This document shows, one piece after another, positions 1 to 8,173 of a DNA stretch of 64,000 nt (the first letter of the stretch is position 1; the number at the start of each line of letters is the position of its first letter). The translations under genes and the position numbers were made by a program. Location of the stretch: assembly GCA_031415695.1 (NCBI GenBank), contig JANOSH010000061.1, forward strand, positions 1 to 64,000, in the 5' to 3' direction. Below the pieces are notes generated by a model. It had not been told where the DNA came from. It was given only the letters and a program-made list of their open reading frames with translations, and did no database searches. The stretch comes from JANOSH01 sp031415695 (lineage in GTDB: Bacteria; Actinomycetota; Acidimicrobiia; Acidimicrobiales; Ilumatobacteraceae).

Positions 1-104
1 ACTACTTCACCAAAAACACCAACACCAACCACCAACGCGACCGAGCCATCAAACAACTCCACGAACTCGGCTACCAAGTCACACTCACCCAAACCGCCGC
101 CTAA
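1..104 (+). CDS. C-terminal tail of a probable transposase (partial)
   Basis: An open frame enters from the left edge in frame 3 and stops with TAA at 102-104, giving 33 visible residues. The stretch is basic, contains an RDRAIKQLHELGYQVTLT-type segment and ends in Ala-Ala. From memory this resembles C-termini of actinobacterial IS transposases that end in an RAIxQLxxLGYxVTL motif, but the IS family cannot be named from so little sequence. Nothing upstream is visible, so length and catalytic residues are unknown. It could instead be the end of an unrelated DNA-binding protein. Confidence 0.4.
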   Translation, partial: YFTKNTNTNHQRDRAIKQLHELGYQVTLTQTAA

Positions 105-240
105 CCACCCGACGCGACCAAGGCTATTCTCCTTACAGGCCGCAGAACGCCACGGCCGACCCACCCACCCGACCCCTAGATCCGCCCCCTCGCGACTCAA
201 AGTCGAAAATGTGGCAGGTGCCGCGCAGCTTTTCGACTCT

Positions 241-291
241 GAGGCCGCAGGGCTGAGGCCGCAGGGCTGCGCAGGGCCGCGCAGGGCTGCG
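241..291. repeat. Short GC-rich tandem repeats
   Basis: Two exact copies of the 14-mer GAGGCCGCAGGGCT (241-254 and 255-268) are followed by two near-copies of YGCGCAGGGC (268-277, 278-287). They lie in the 239-bp gap between the transposase tail and the MFS gene. No gene is supported in that gap. The repeats may come from replication slippage; no protein-binding role is evident. Confidence 0.6.
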
Positions 292-343
292 CGTGTCGAC
301 GCCGGGTTGCTGGTACTGACGACACCCGCGCCAGACTGGGGTC

Positions 344-1576
344 GTGATTGAACAAACCCCAACTGGCCGATTCCCAGGATGGGGTGTTCTCGCTGCCGCA
401 TTTTGCTGTCTAATGACCACCGCCGGACTCGGGTTCTACGGACTTGCCGCGTACCTCGCCGCGTTCACCGACGAGCGAGGCTTCAGCGTTGGGGCAATAT
501 CGTTTGCCAGCACCACGTTCTTCCTGGCGAGCGGGGCAACCGGTCTGGTGGTTGCTCGAACAATGGCGAAGCGCGACGTACGACAAATCGTGGTGTTCGG
601 CGCGGTTGTGGGTGCAATTGCCTTGGTGTTACTTGGCCGGGCGACCCAGGTATGGCATGTGTATCTGATCTACGTCGTGTTCGCCGTCGGTTTTGCATGT
701 GCCGGCCTGGTTCCCGCCACGACTGTCGTCACCCGATGGTTCCAGGTGAAACGATCTATGGCCATCTCGGTGGCATCGACCGGGCTCAGCGTCGGTGGCG
801 TGCTGATTACTCCGTTCGCCAAGCAGCTCATCGATGCACACGGCCTCGAAGCAAGTACACCTTGGCTGGGTTTGGTGTGGCTCGTGGGAATTGTCCCGAT
901 CACACTGCTGCTAATGAAGCCCGACCCGGGTGCGCTCGGTTGGCAACCCGACGGCGAGCGCATGAACGTGCTCAAACCAGCGACGACGTTGACGGGAATG
1001 CCCTTTGAAACGGCGAAGAACACTCGCTTTTTTCGAATGTTGGCCGGGGCATATTTGCTCATCATGGGTGCCCAGGTTGGGGGCATTCAACAACTTGTAA
1101 AGCTGGTGCAAGAACGTGTCGACCGTCCGACTGCCGCGTTGGCAACGTCGGTCCTTGCGTTCTCGAGCATTGTGGCGCGGTTGCTCGCCGGTCGTATTGT
1201 CGGCAGGATCAACATGCCGATGTTCACTGCAAGTCTTGCCGCTCTCCAAGGGGTAGCGCTGCTGCTACTCGGCTTGAGCACCACCAAGGCAACGCTGCTT
1301 GGGGCCGCTGTTCTGTTCGGTCTCACGGTCGGCAATCTTCTCATGTTGCAACCGCTGCTCATTGCCGAAGCGTTCGGTGTGCGTGACTACCCGCGCCTGT
1401 ATAGCCGTAGCCAGTTCATCTCGACGCTGGGGGTCGCTGGTGGGCCGTTCCTACTCGGCGTCCTTCACGATCGGGCCGGCGGCTATCGACCGGCATACAT
1501 GATAGCTGCAGGCCTATCGACGATCGGGGCGTTGATTCTGGCGGCAGCGGGCGGATTCCCTCAAGCCGAACGCTGA
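344..1576 (+). CDS. MFS transporter (monocarboxylate/oxalate-formate antiporter-like)
   Basis: The 410-residue product is a polytopic inner-membrane carrier with about 12 hydrophobic segments in two halves separated by a hydrophilic loop near residues 200-225, the usual MFS length and layout. The order of segments (AxxYxAxFxDERGFSVGAIS at the N-terminus, VPATTVVTRWF near residue 125) resembles the monocarboxylate/oxalate-formate antiporter branch, whose members move small organic anions. The substrate cannot be inferred. The start is GTG at 344; no strong ribosome-binding site precedes it. The 3' end overlaps the convergent thioesterase gene by 16 bp. Confidence 0.8.
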   Translation: MIEQTPTGRFPGWGVLAAAFCCLMTTAGLGFYGLAAYLAAFTDERGFSVGAISFASTTFFLASGATGLVVARTMAKRDVRQIVVFGAVVGAIALVLLGRATQVWHVYLIYVVFAVGFACAGLVPATTVVTRWFQVKRSMAISVASTGLSVGGVLITPFAKQLIDAHGLEASTPWLGLVWLVGIVPITLLLMKPDPGALGWQPDGERMNVLKPATTLTGMPFETAKNTRFFRMLAGAYLLIMGAQVGGIQQLVKLVQERVDRPTAALATSVLAFSSIVARLLAGRIVGRINMPMFTASLAALQGVALLLLGLSTTKATLLGAAVLFGLTVGNLLMLQPLLIAEAFGVRDYPRLYSRSQFISTLGVAGGPFLLGVLHDRAGGYRPAYMIAAGLSTIGALILAAAGGFPQAER

Positions 1577-2004
1577 GGACGGATATAGGTGCCTTGGGCA
1601 ACCGACACAATCTTGTCGGAGCGATCGTCGACCCACAGCGAGACGGTGCCGACGACGCTACGTTGACCGACGCTGTGCAGATCGGCGCGGGCGTACAACA
1701 TCGAGCCGATTGCCGGACGAAGGTAACGAATCGACAGCTCCGAGGTGACTGCCATGGGCTCGATGCCCACCGCACCAAACAGCGCGTACCACAGCACGGC
1801 GTCGGCCAGCCCAAACTGTGTGGGGCCACTGATGTAGCCGCCGGGACGAAAGCGTGCCGGGTCTGCAATGGCCCGCCCGACAGCGTGCCTCGAACCGAGT
1901 ACGACACATTCGTTGCCGGTACCTGGGAACGCCTCGGCGAGAAAGCGGTTCACCTCCTCTGGGGAGACGGCAGCGTCGTTCATCGGATAGACAGTCTTGT
2001 ACAT
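1561..2004 (-). CDS. PaaI/YbgC-like hot-dog thioesterase
   Basis: The 147-residue product has the hot-dog pattern of PaaI-type acyl-CoA thioesterases: a central helix with ADAVLWYALFG around residues 67-77, then strands carrying ELSIRYLRPAIGS and SVVGTVSLWVDD. Such enzymes hydrolyse acyl-CoA thioesters in the cytoplasm. The frame is open further upstream, but those 28 residues lie antisense to the next gene, so I start at the ATG at 2002-2004; a second ATG at 1981-1983 would avoid any overlap with the divergent gene. The 3' end overlaps the MFS gene tail to tail. Substrate is unknown. Confidence 0.7.
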   Translation of the reverse strand: MYKTVYPMNDAAVSPEEVNRFLAEAFPGTGNECVVLGSRHAVGRAIADPARFRPGGYISGPTQFGLADAVLWYALFGAVGIEPMAVTSELSIRYLRPAIGSMLYARADLHSVGQRSVVGTVSLWVDDRSDKIVSVAQGTYIRPQRSA

Positions 2005-2899
2005 GGGAGATTCAGTCGCAGTAGTGGGTCCTGGTTCGGTCGGCGTTTTCTTCGCCGCGCATTTGGCGGCGGTCGGTCGCGATGTCATTGCATGCGCTCG
2101 TCGGCCATTCGATGAGTATGTCGTCGACTCGGAGGTATCCCCGGTCCGTCATCCAGCGCATGTCGTGCTTGACCCTGGCGAGTTGCACGACGGGCCGGTC
2201 GACTGGGTGTTGGTGACCGTGAAAGCTCACCAGACACAAGGGGCATCGCCATGGCTTGCGAGGCTGTGTGGTCCCAACACCGTCGTTGTTGTCATCCAGA
2301 ACGGCATCGAGGGTGAAGAGCGTGTCCAGCCGTTTGCCGGATCCGCCGAGGTGGTGCCGGGGACCGTGTACTGCGGTGTCGAGTTACAAGAACCCGGTCA
2401 CGTAACTCACTACGCCAGTAGCCACCTGTTTGTGCCGGTTCGGCCATCGAATGCCCGTCTGCAGAACTTGTTCCACGGCACGCCTATCAAGATCATTCCG
2501 GCCGAGAATTACCTCACCGAGACGTGGCGCAAGCTTGGCGTCAACTGTGCGTTCAACGGTGTTCATGCTCTGACTAGGCGCCGCTTCGACGTCATGGGCG
2601 ACCCTGGCGTCGCTGACGTTTCACGCCGCGTGCTCGCTGAAGCGTGGGCGGTTGCCGCCGCATGCGGAGCCGAACTGAGCGCCGACGATGTGGATCCGCT
2701 CATCGACGCCGTCGTTGCCTCGAAACCTCGAGGGGCAACATCCATGTTCTACGACCGGATGGCGGGGCGGCCTACCGAACACGATGCGCTGTACGGTTGC
2801 GTCGTACGCGCCGGTCGTCGGGTTGGGGTCCCAACGCCACTCCACGAAGTGTTCGATGCTTTACTCGCTGCAGGCGACGATTCGCCGGCTCACTCATAG
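2003..2899 (+). CDS. Ketopantoate reductase family protein (ApbA/PanE-like)
   Basis: The 298-residue protein starts with a Rossmann NADP-binding motif, VAVVGPGSVGVFFAAHL, where the usual GxGxxG reads GPGSVG. It continues with the family's VKAHQT segment (the conserved VKA lysine) and VIQNGIEGEE block, and has a helical C-terminal domain with KLGVNCAFNGVHALTRR, which contains the catalytic-lysine and NxxxN-type residues of PanE. The family reduces 2-dehydropantoate to pantoate for CoA synthesis, but many paralogues use other 2-oxo acids. ATG at 2003 is preferred over the in-frame TTG at 1997. It lies 14 bp upstream of the deacylase gene, so co-transcription is likely. Confidence 0.75.
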   Translation: MGDSVAVVGPGSVGVFFAAHLAAVGRDVIACARRPFDEYVVDSEVSPVRHPAHVVLDPGELHDGPVDWVLVTVKAHQTQGASPWLARLCGPNTVVVVIQNGIEGEERVQPFAGSAEVVPGTVYCGVELQEPGHVTHYASSHLFVPVRPSNARLQNLFHGTPIKIIPAENYLTETWRKLGVNCAFNGVHALTRRRFDVMGDPGVADVSRRVLAEAWAVAAACGAELSADDVDPLIDAVVASKPRGATSMFYDRMAGRPTEHDALYGCVVRAGRRVGVPTPLHEVFDALLAAGDDSPAHS

Positions 2900-2913
2900 G
2901 TACAGGAGAAATC

Positions 2914-4587
2914 ATGACCAACACCACCGTCATTCGCGGCGGAACCGTCATCGACGGAACCGACTGCGCCGGGGTCCGCGCCGACGTGGCTTTTCGCGAT
3001 CGACACATCACCGAGATCGGCTTGAACCTCACGGGCGACCAGTACGTCGAAGCCGATGGCTGCGTTGTCACACCTGGTTTCATCGATATACATACGCACT
3101 ACGACGCCCAGGTTTTTTGGGACCCTGCACTCACACCGTCGTGCTTCCATGGCGTCACCACGGTCGTTGCCGGCAACTGCGGATTCTCGCTCGCCCCCAC
3201 CCGCGCCGCCGATCGCGAGCTGATAGGTCGCACCCTCGAGAAGGTCGAAGACATGGACCCGGCCTCACTCGCAGCCGGCATCGACTGGAGCTTCGAGACG
3301 TTCCCAGAGTACCTGGCGCTAGTCGAGCGAAAAGGTATGTTGCTGAACTACGCCGCGTACATCGGGCATACGCCGTTGCGAATGTTCGTGATGGGTGCCG
3401 AGGCAAGCCAACGTGAGGCCACCGAGGCTGAGGTTGCCGAGATGGCACGGCATGTGGCTGAAGCCATGGCTGCCGGGGCAGCCGGATTCGCTACGAGCTT
3501 CGCACAAACCCATCGCGGCGCAGATGGTCGGCCCATCCCCAGCCGGTTCGCCGGACGCGACGAGCAAGTTGCACTTTTTCGAGAGGTGGCAAAATCTGGC
3601 CGAGGCGTCGTTGGAGTGAACGGCGGAACGAACCTCACGCTGCGCCAGTGCTACGAAATGCAGCCCGAGATTGGCGCACCGTTCACCTACACGGCAGTGC
3701 TGACGTCGCCAGAGGGTGCCCACACCAAGGCGGCCGAGATTCATCGCGCCGGTTGGGCCAACGGAGCACAGGTCTACCCGCAGGTGAGCTGTCGTCCGTT
3801 GTCGTTCTCGATGACCATGGTCGAACCGTTCACACTCAATACCAACCCGGTGTTCGCCGAGTTGATGCCGGCTACCCGCGAGGAACGGCGCGCCGCATAC
3901 GCCGACATGGGTTGGCGCGCCCGCGTTCGAGAGGTGTGGGCTACCGACCGCCAAGTGCTTCAGCCTCGATGGGACACGTACGAGCTGATGGAAAGCGCGG
4001 CCTCGGCAGACCTTATCGGCCAACGGCTTGCCCACATCGCTGCCGCTGCCAATGCCGATCCGTTCGACGTGCTTCTCGAACTCGCGTTAGCCGAACCCGA
4101 TCTGCTACTTCGGGTCAAAGCAGTGGTGGCCAACGACGATGCCGACGGCATTGCCATGCTTCTCAATGAGCCGAATTGCACGCTTGGTCTGTCTGACGCC
4201 GGAGCCCATGTTGGCCAGCTCTGCGATGCGCCGTTACCCACCGATTTGCTCGGCAATTGGGTTCGCGAACGCCAGGTTTTGTCGCTCGAACATGCTGTGT
4301 ACAAACTGACGAAGCAGCAGGCCGATCTCTTCGGCTTCGCTGGTCGAGGAGTGCTCCAGCCAGGTGCCTGGGCCGACATTGTGGTGTTCGATCCGACCAC
4401 TGTCGCGCCGGGGCCTACACGTCGTGTTCGGGATTTTCCTGCAAACGCCGAACGTCTTACTGCCGATCAACCTGTTGGCATGCGGCACATGTTCGTGAAC
4501 GGCACCCCGATCCAGCTCGACGGCCAACAGCTAGCCGCTGCAGTAGCCGCCAGACCGGGACATATTGTCAAGCCGTCCAGAAGGTAG
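2914..4587 (+). CDS. N-acyl-D-amino-acid deacylase family amidohydrolase
   Basis: A 557-residue metal-dependent hydrolase of the D-aminoacylase branch of the amidohydrolase superfamily. The N-terminus is the small beta-sandwich (TVIRGGTVIDGT), followed by GFIDIHTHYDAQ around residues 60-70, the HxH metal site. VVAGNCGFSLAPT and GLSDAGAHVGQLCD, with a conserved Asp near the C-terminal end of the barrel, are also typical. The family releases D-amino acids or related compounds from N-acyl derivatives. The start ATG at 2914 has an AGGAGA ribosome-binding site 6 nt upstream. The preceding reductase gene ends 14 bp earlier, suggesting a two-gene catabolic operon. Confidence 0.85.
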   Translation: MTNTTVIRGGTVIDGTDCAGVRADVAFRDRHITEIGLNLTGDQYVEADGCVVTPGFIDIHTHYDAQVFWDPALTPSCFHGVTTVVAGNCGFSLAPTRAADRELIGRTLEKVEDMDPASLAAGIDWSFETFPEYLALVERKGMLLNYAAYIGHTPLRMFVMGAEASQREATEAEVAEMARHVAEAMAAGAAGFATSFAQTHRGADGRPIPSRFAGRDEQVALFREVAKSGRGVVGVNGGTNLTLRQCYEMQPEIGAPFTYTAVLTSPEGAHTKAAEIHRAGWANGAQVYPQVSCRPLSFSMTMVEPFTLNTNPVFAELMPATREERRAAYADMGWRARVREVWATDRQVLQPRWDTYELMESAASADLIGQRLAHIAAAANADPFDVLLELALAEPDLLLRVKAVVANDDADGIAMLLNEPNCTLGLSDAGAHVGQLCDAPLPTDLLGNWVRERQVLSLEHAVYKLTKQQADLFGFAGRGVLQPGAWADIVVFDPTTVAPGPTRRVRDFPANAERLTADQPVGMRHMFVNGTPIQLDGQQLAAAVAARPGHIVKPSRR

Positions 4588-4627
4588 TAACTATTAAGCG
4601 ACGGGAATCGGCGTGGAGGTTGAGGAC

Positions 4628-5524
4628 ATGGCGAAAAGATCACTGGTTGTCGGGTGTGCGGTAGTGGCACTTGCTCTGGCGGTGCCCAGCATCGCGAGTG
4701 GCAACGCACGCCGAGACCGCGGCAGTCTGAAGGCGAACCAATCGGCGGAAACGCCCTTTGTTGCTCGGCTAGCGGGCGAAAGCGAGTGGCCTACCAAAGG
4801 CGACCCCGACGGCGAAGGCGCAGCGTCCATCTCGTTCGTACACCTCACTTCGCCAAACACCGAGGTTTGTTACGACCTCTCGTACAGCGGTATCGATCGT
4901 CCGAGCGCAGCACACTTGCACCGCGGCAACGCAGGAGAAAACGGGCCGGTCGTCATTGGGTTCAGCTTGCTTGGTAGCACATCGGCCAGCAACTGTTTCA
5001 TTGTCGAAACAGACCTCGCAGCCGAGGTTGCGAGTAACCCGACTGCCTTCTACGTCAATGTTCACACGAGCGAGTTCCCCGGTGGTGCCATTCGAGGACA
5101 GCTCGAGGGCGGCAGCGAACCTGCCGGCTCCATCCACGTGCTCCCCGTGGCCTTGCGATCGTACGATTCAACCGCATCACCCGACGGGAAACTGGCTGGC
5201 TCAGCGTCGCGCACCATCAGTCTTGTGCACGGCACTGATCTGACCGGCGCGCGCTTCGTGGCTGTGCCTCCGGGGGCCACGGCCGCCATTGTGTCGCTCA
5301 CCGTTACCCAGACCGAGGTAGACGAGACCAACGCTGGCGGGCTACTCAAGCTCTTCAAGGCCGGAAGCCCGCAGCCGGCAACCACAGCTATTAGCTGGTC
5401 GTCAGCCGACCAAAGCATCACGGTCACCACGACGGTTGGCGTCGATGCTCTCGGCCGCGTCGAGGTAGTTGCAGGCTCGACGGCGACTCATTTCACGGTT
5501 GACGTAATCGGGTATCTCTACTAG
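4628..5524 (+). CDS. Secreted CHRD-domain protein
   Basis: A 298-residue exported protein. Residues 1-30 form a signal peptide (KRS, then a hydrophobic run ending at ASG). Residues about 45-165 are a CHRD domain, recognisable by AAHLHRGNAGENGPVV and FYVNVHTSEFPGGAIRGQL. The C-terminal part, ending VDVIGYLY, resembles the beta-rich surface repeat also found in the CAP protein at 14057-16024. CHRD domains occur in extracellular proteins and have no settled catalytic role. GGAGG at 4615-4619 fixes the start at ATG 4628 rather than the GTG at 4613. Confidence 0.8.
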   Translation: MAKRSLVVGCAVVALALAVPSIASGNARRDRGSLKANQSAETPFVARLAGESEWPTKGDPDGEGAASISFVHLTSPNTEVCYDLSYSGIDRPSAAHLHRGNAGENGPVVIGFSLLGSTSASNCFIVETDLAAEVASNPTAFYVNVHTSEFPGGAIRGQLEGGSEPAGSIHVLPVALRSYDSTASPDGKLAGSASRTISLVHGTDLTGARFVAVPPGATAAIVSLTVTQTEVDETNAGGLLKLFKAGSPQPATTAISWSSADQSITVTTTVGVDALGRVEVVAGSTATHFTVDVIGYLY

Positions 5525-5548
5525 CGGTCGCCATCAGCTAAACAGTGG

Positions 5549-6154
5549 GTGATGACTGGCGCACGTTACATAGCTCTTGAAGGCGCTGAGGGCTGCGGAA
5601 AAAGCACGCTTGCCAACATGCTGGCCGTCGACTTGGATGCCGTGATCACTCGTGAGCACGGTGGTACCCGCATCGGCAAGCATGTGCGAGCGATTGTGGC
5701 TAACCCTGAGCACACCGAGATGGACGACCGTACCGAGATGTTGCTGATAGCTGGCGACCGGGCACAGCACTTAGCCGAAGTGGTCGTACCCACCTTGGCA
5801 TCGGGCAGACACGTGGTCAGCGACCGTTCGGTGTATTCCTCACTCGCTTACCAGGGATACGGACGCGGGTTACCGCTCGAGGAGGTACGCGCTATCAACG
5901 ACTGGGCATTGCGCGGTCGGTGGCCCGACATTGTTGTGTTTCTCGAAGTGTCGCCCGAGGTGCAACACCAGCGTCTGGCCCGTCGCACTCTCGACCGCTT
6001 CGAGCGTGCCGGTATCGATTTCCACGAGCGGGTGGTCGAGGGTTTCCGGGCTATGGCGGCGGCCGATCCCGATCGTTGGATCACGCTTGACGGCAACGTG
6101 CCAGTACCCGACGTTCACGCTGCGGCCTGGTCGGCAATCAGCGAACGGCTGTAA
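5549..6154 (+). CDS. tmk: Thymidylate kinase
   Basis: The 201-residue protein phosphorylates dTMP to dTDP in dTTP synthesis. It has the P-loop EGAEGCGKST at residues 11-20, the dTMP-site motif DRSVYSSLAYQGYGRG, and the lid sequence RRTLDRFERAGIDFHERV followed by the usual C-terminal helix. Length matches the family. GTG at 5549 is directly followed by ATG at 5552, and either may be used. It is 2 bp from holB, the arrangement common in actinobacteria, and the pair is likely one transcript. Confidence 0.95.
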   Translation: MMTGARYIALEGAEGCGKSTLANMLAVDLDAVITREHGGTRIGKHVRAIVANPEHTEMDDRTEMLLIAGDRAQHLAEVVVPTLASGRHVVSDRSVYSSLAYQGYGRGLPLEEVRAINDWALRGRWPDIVVFLEVSPEVQHQRLARRTLDRFERAGIDFHERVVEGFRAMAAADPDRWITLDGNVPVPDVHAAAWSAISERL

Positions 6155-6156
6155 CG

Positions 6157-7173
6157 GTGCGCATCGCTGGGCAACCCGAGGCCGAACGACAACTCAACGG
6201 TGCACTTGCCGCTCCTGTGCATGCCTATCTGTTCGAGGGACCGGCGGGCAGCGGCAAAAAAATGGCCGCAAGGGTTTTCGCCGCCGGCCTTATTGGCGGC
6301 ACCGACCGAGACGAGCGATTAGTCCTTTCCGGCGCGCATCCCGACGTTCGCGAGATCGAGCGGGTGGGGGCCGCTATCAGCGCCGAGCAGGCCGAGGAGG
6401 TGGTGAGGTTGTCGGTCCTCGCCCCGATCGAAGGCACCCGCAAAGTACTCATTCTCGACGAGTTCCATCTACTACGACCCGAAGCCGCGGCCAGGCTGCT
6501 CAAGACCATCGAGGAACCACCAGCCTCGACGGTTTTCATCATCACCGCCGACGACGTGCCGCCCGAGCTTGTGACCATTGCAAGTCGGTGTGCTCGGATT
6601 GGATTTCGACCGTTGTCAGCGGACACCATTCGCCGAATACTGCTCGACGAAGGCGTCCTTGACGACCGTGCCGCAGATGCCGCCACCGCTTCGGCAGGCA
6701 ACCTGGATCGGGCACGAATTCTCGCCGGTGATACGGGGGCCGGTATCCGGCGCAACGCGTTTGCAGGGGTTGCTGACCGGCTCGATGGGACCGGGGCGAT
6801 GGTGTCCGACATCGTCGCAGAACTCCTTGGGCTTATCGAGGCGGCGGCCGCCCCACTCGCCGAACGCCAAGCCCGAGAAGCCGCGGTCCTCGACGAACGG
6901 GTCAAAGCCATGGGAGAACGAGGCTCTGGCCGCAAGACGCTAGAAGAGCGGCACAAACGCGAGCTTCGCCGCCACCGAACCGACGAGCTCAAAGCCGGAC
7001 TTACTGAAATTGCCAGTTCGTATCGGAACAGATTGGCCCACGGCGCTACGAGACGTGACCGCGACATGGTGGCTGGCGTGACGCTCATTCACGAAGTGAT
7101 CGAGTCGCTCGAACGCAACCCGAATGAGACCTTGCAGCTGCAGCGACTACTTCTACGCCTGCCCGCGCTCTGA
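6157..7173 (+). CDS. holB: DNA polymerase III delta' subunit
   Basis: A 338-residue clamp-loader subunit of the AAA+ superfamily. The P-loop GPAGSGKK is followed by HPDVREIE, the Walker-B-like LILDEFHLLRPEAAARLLKTIEEPP and the SRC motif in IASRCARIGF. The canonical Thr/Ser after the P-loop Lys is replaced by Lys, which fits a delta' subunit that need not hydrolyse ATP. The family's zinc-binding cysteines are not evident. GTG at 6157 follows the tmk stop by 2 bp. It acts with gamma/tau and delta to load the beta clamp. Confidence 0.9.
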   Translation: MRIAGQPEAERQLNGALAAPVHAYLFEGPAGSGKKMAARVFAAGLIGGTDRDERLVLSGAHPDVREIERVGAAISAEQAEEVVRLSVLAPIEGTRKVLILDEFHLLRPEAAARLLKTIEEPPASTVFIITADDVPPELVTIASRCARIGFRPLSADTIRRILLDEGVLDDRAADAATASAGNLDRARILAGDTGAGIRRNAFAGVADRLDGTGAMVSDIVAELLGLIEAAAAPLAERQAREAAVLDERVKAMGERGSGRKTLEERHKRELRRHRTDELKAGLTEIASSYRNRLAHGATRRDRDMVAGVTLIHEVIESLERNPNETLQLQRLLLRLPAL

Positions 7174-7195
7174 GACCAGCTAGCCAGTTTGCCAG

Positions 7196-7612
7196 CTAGT
7201 GAGTCAGAACGACAGTTGCCGTTCCCGGCGTAGTCTTTTGACCGGCAGCGTTCTCGGCCCAGATCTCTAAGTCGACCAGGTTCTTGCCGTCCTCGTGCCG
7301 TTTGGCAGCAACGACGCCCTTGCACGTGAACGCTGTGTCTTGCATGTCCATACCGCGGTACTGGCACGCAATGGATTTCACCCACCCACTGTGATCCATC
7401 CAATTGGACACCAACTCGCCGAGGCTGGCGAACTTCATGCGGCCGTGGACGATGTTGTCGCCAATCATGAGCGCCTGTGGAAAGGACTGATCCCAGTGAA
7501 GTGGGTTGAAGTCGCCGCTGCCGGCGCAATACAACACAAGCTGGGCGCGATTGGGGTGTTTGGGCAACTCGGGAAGTGTGTCACCAACGGTTACATCTGC
7601 GAACTTTGGCAT
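7196..7612 (-). CDS. MaoC-like (R)-hydratase subunit (HadB-like)
   Basis: The 138-residue hot-dog protein carries the hydratase-2 catalytic motif Asp34-x4-His39 (SGDFNPLHWD), followed by a helix and IVHGRMKFASLG. Such proteins hydrate or dehydrate (3R)-hydroxyacyl-CoA or -ACP substrates. It lies 15 bp downstream of a second hot-dog gene that lacks this motif. That is the arrangement of mycobacterial HadA/HadB dehydratases, in which a catalytic and a substrate-binding subunit form a heterodimer. The role could be in fatty acid elongation or side-chain breakdown. Confidence 0.8.
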   Translation of the reverse strand: MPKFADVTVGDTLPELPKHPNRAQLVLYCAGSGDFNPLHWDQSFPQALMIGDNIVHGRMKFASLGELVSNWMDHSGWVKSIACQYRGMDMQDTAFTCKGVVAAKRHEDGKNLVDLEIWAENAAGQKTTPGTATVVLTH

Positions 7613-7627
7613 GGTGTTCAGCTCCCT

Positions 7628-8122
7628 TTAGTAGAAGATGCCCTGGCCACGAAGCCGGACAACAACCTCGCCGGTCTTGGCGTCGGAATAGGTGGATTCG
7701 GACGAGATAATGAGCATTTTGCCGAGGCCCTTGGATTCTTTGACCTCGAGGTTTGACACCTTGGTTCGCATGACCAATTCGTCGCCCGCAACCAAGGGCC
7801 GCTCGTAGATCAGCTCGGTACCACCGTCGAGCACATTCTTGAGTCCGTGGTTGAGGCGAGGCCCGCTGGCTCGTGGACCGCTGAAGGTGTCGTCGCTGAG
7901 ACCCTTCACGAATACCGGGGTACCGGGGAAGGTGGGGGGAAGCGGCAGGTCGGAATAGCCAGCGGCGCGCGCTGCGTCCCGGTCGTAGTACACGGTGTCG
8001 GCGTAGCCAACTCCGCGGGCATAGGCCCGCACGCTGGTCGTGGTGACCTCGACGGGCCAGGGATCGGATTCGACGCCGATCACCGCCCGCATTTCATCGG
8101 TGAGCTCAAATTCTGTAGCCAT
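7628..8122 (-). CDS. MaoC N-terminal-type dehydratase subunit (HadA-like)
   Basis: A 164-residue FAS1-like dehydratase domain protein, with VRAYARGVGYADTVYYD near the N-terminus, PPTFPGTPVF in the middle, and NVLDGGTELIYERPLVAGDEL as the hot-dog beta core. No hydratase-2 D-x4-H motif is visible, as expected for the non-catalytic, substrate-binding subunit. The start ATG at 8120-8122 (MATEFELTDEM) is chosen over upstream in-frame codons, which add no conserved sequence. It is the first gene of the pair with 7196-7612. Confidence 0.8.
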   Translation of the reverse strand: MATEFELTDEMRAVIGVESDPWPVEVTTTSVRAYARGVGYADTVYYDRDAARAAGYSDLPLPPTFPGTPVFVKGLSDDTFSGPRASGPRLNHGLKNVLDGGTELIYERPLVAGDELVMRTKVSNLEVKESKGLGKMLIISSESTYSDAKTGEVVVRLRGQGIFY

Positions 8123-8173
8123 GTGTGCAGTGTCGCGGACTTCGCCCCGACACTGCACATTGGAGAACGATTT

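Noticed and set aside
133..420. Minus-strand 95-residue frame at the left end
   Set aside because: Overlaps the start of the MFS gene and GC-rich repeats; composition fits a chance frame.
6157..7173. Inactivated clamp-loader subunit because of GSGKK P-loop
   Set aside because: Delta' subunits are often not ATPases, so the substitution is not evidence of loss.
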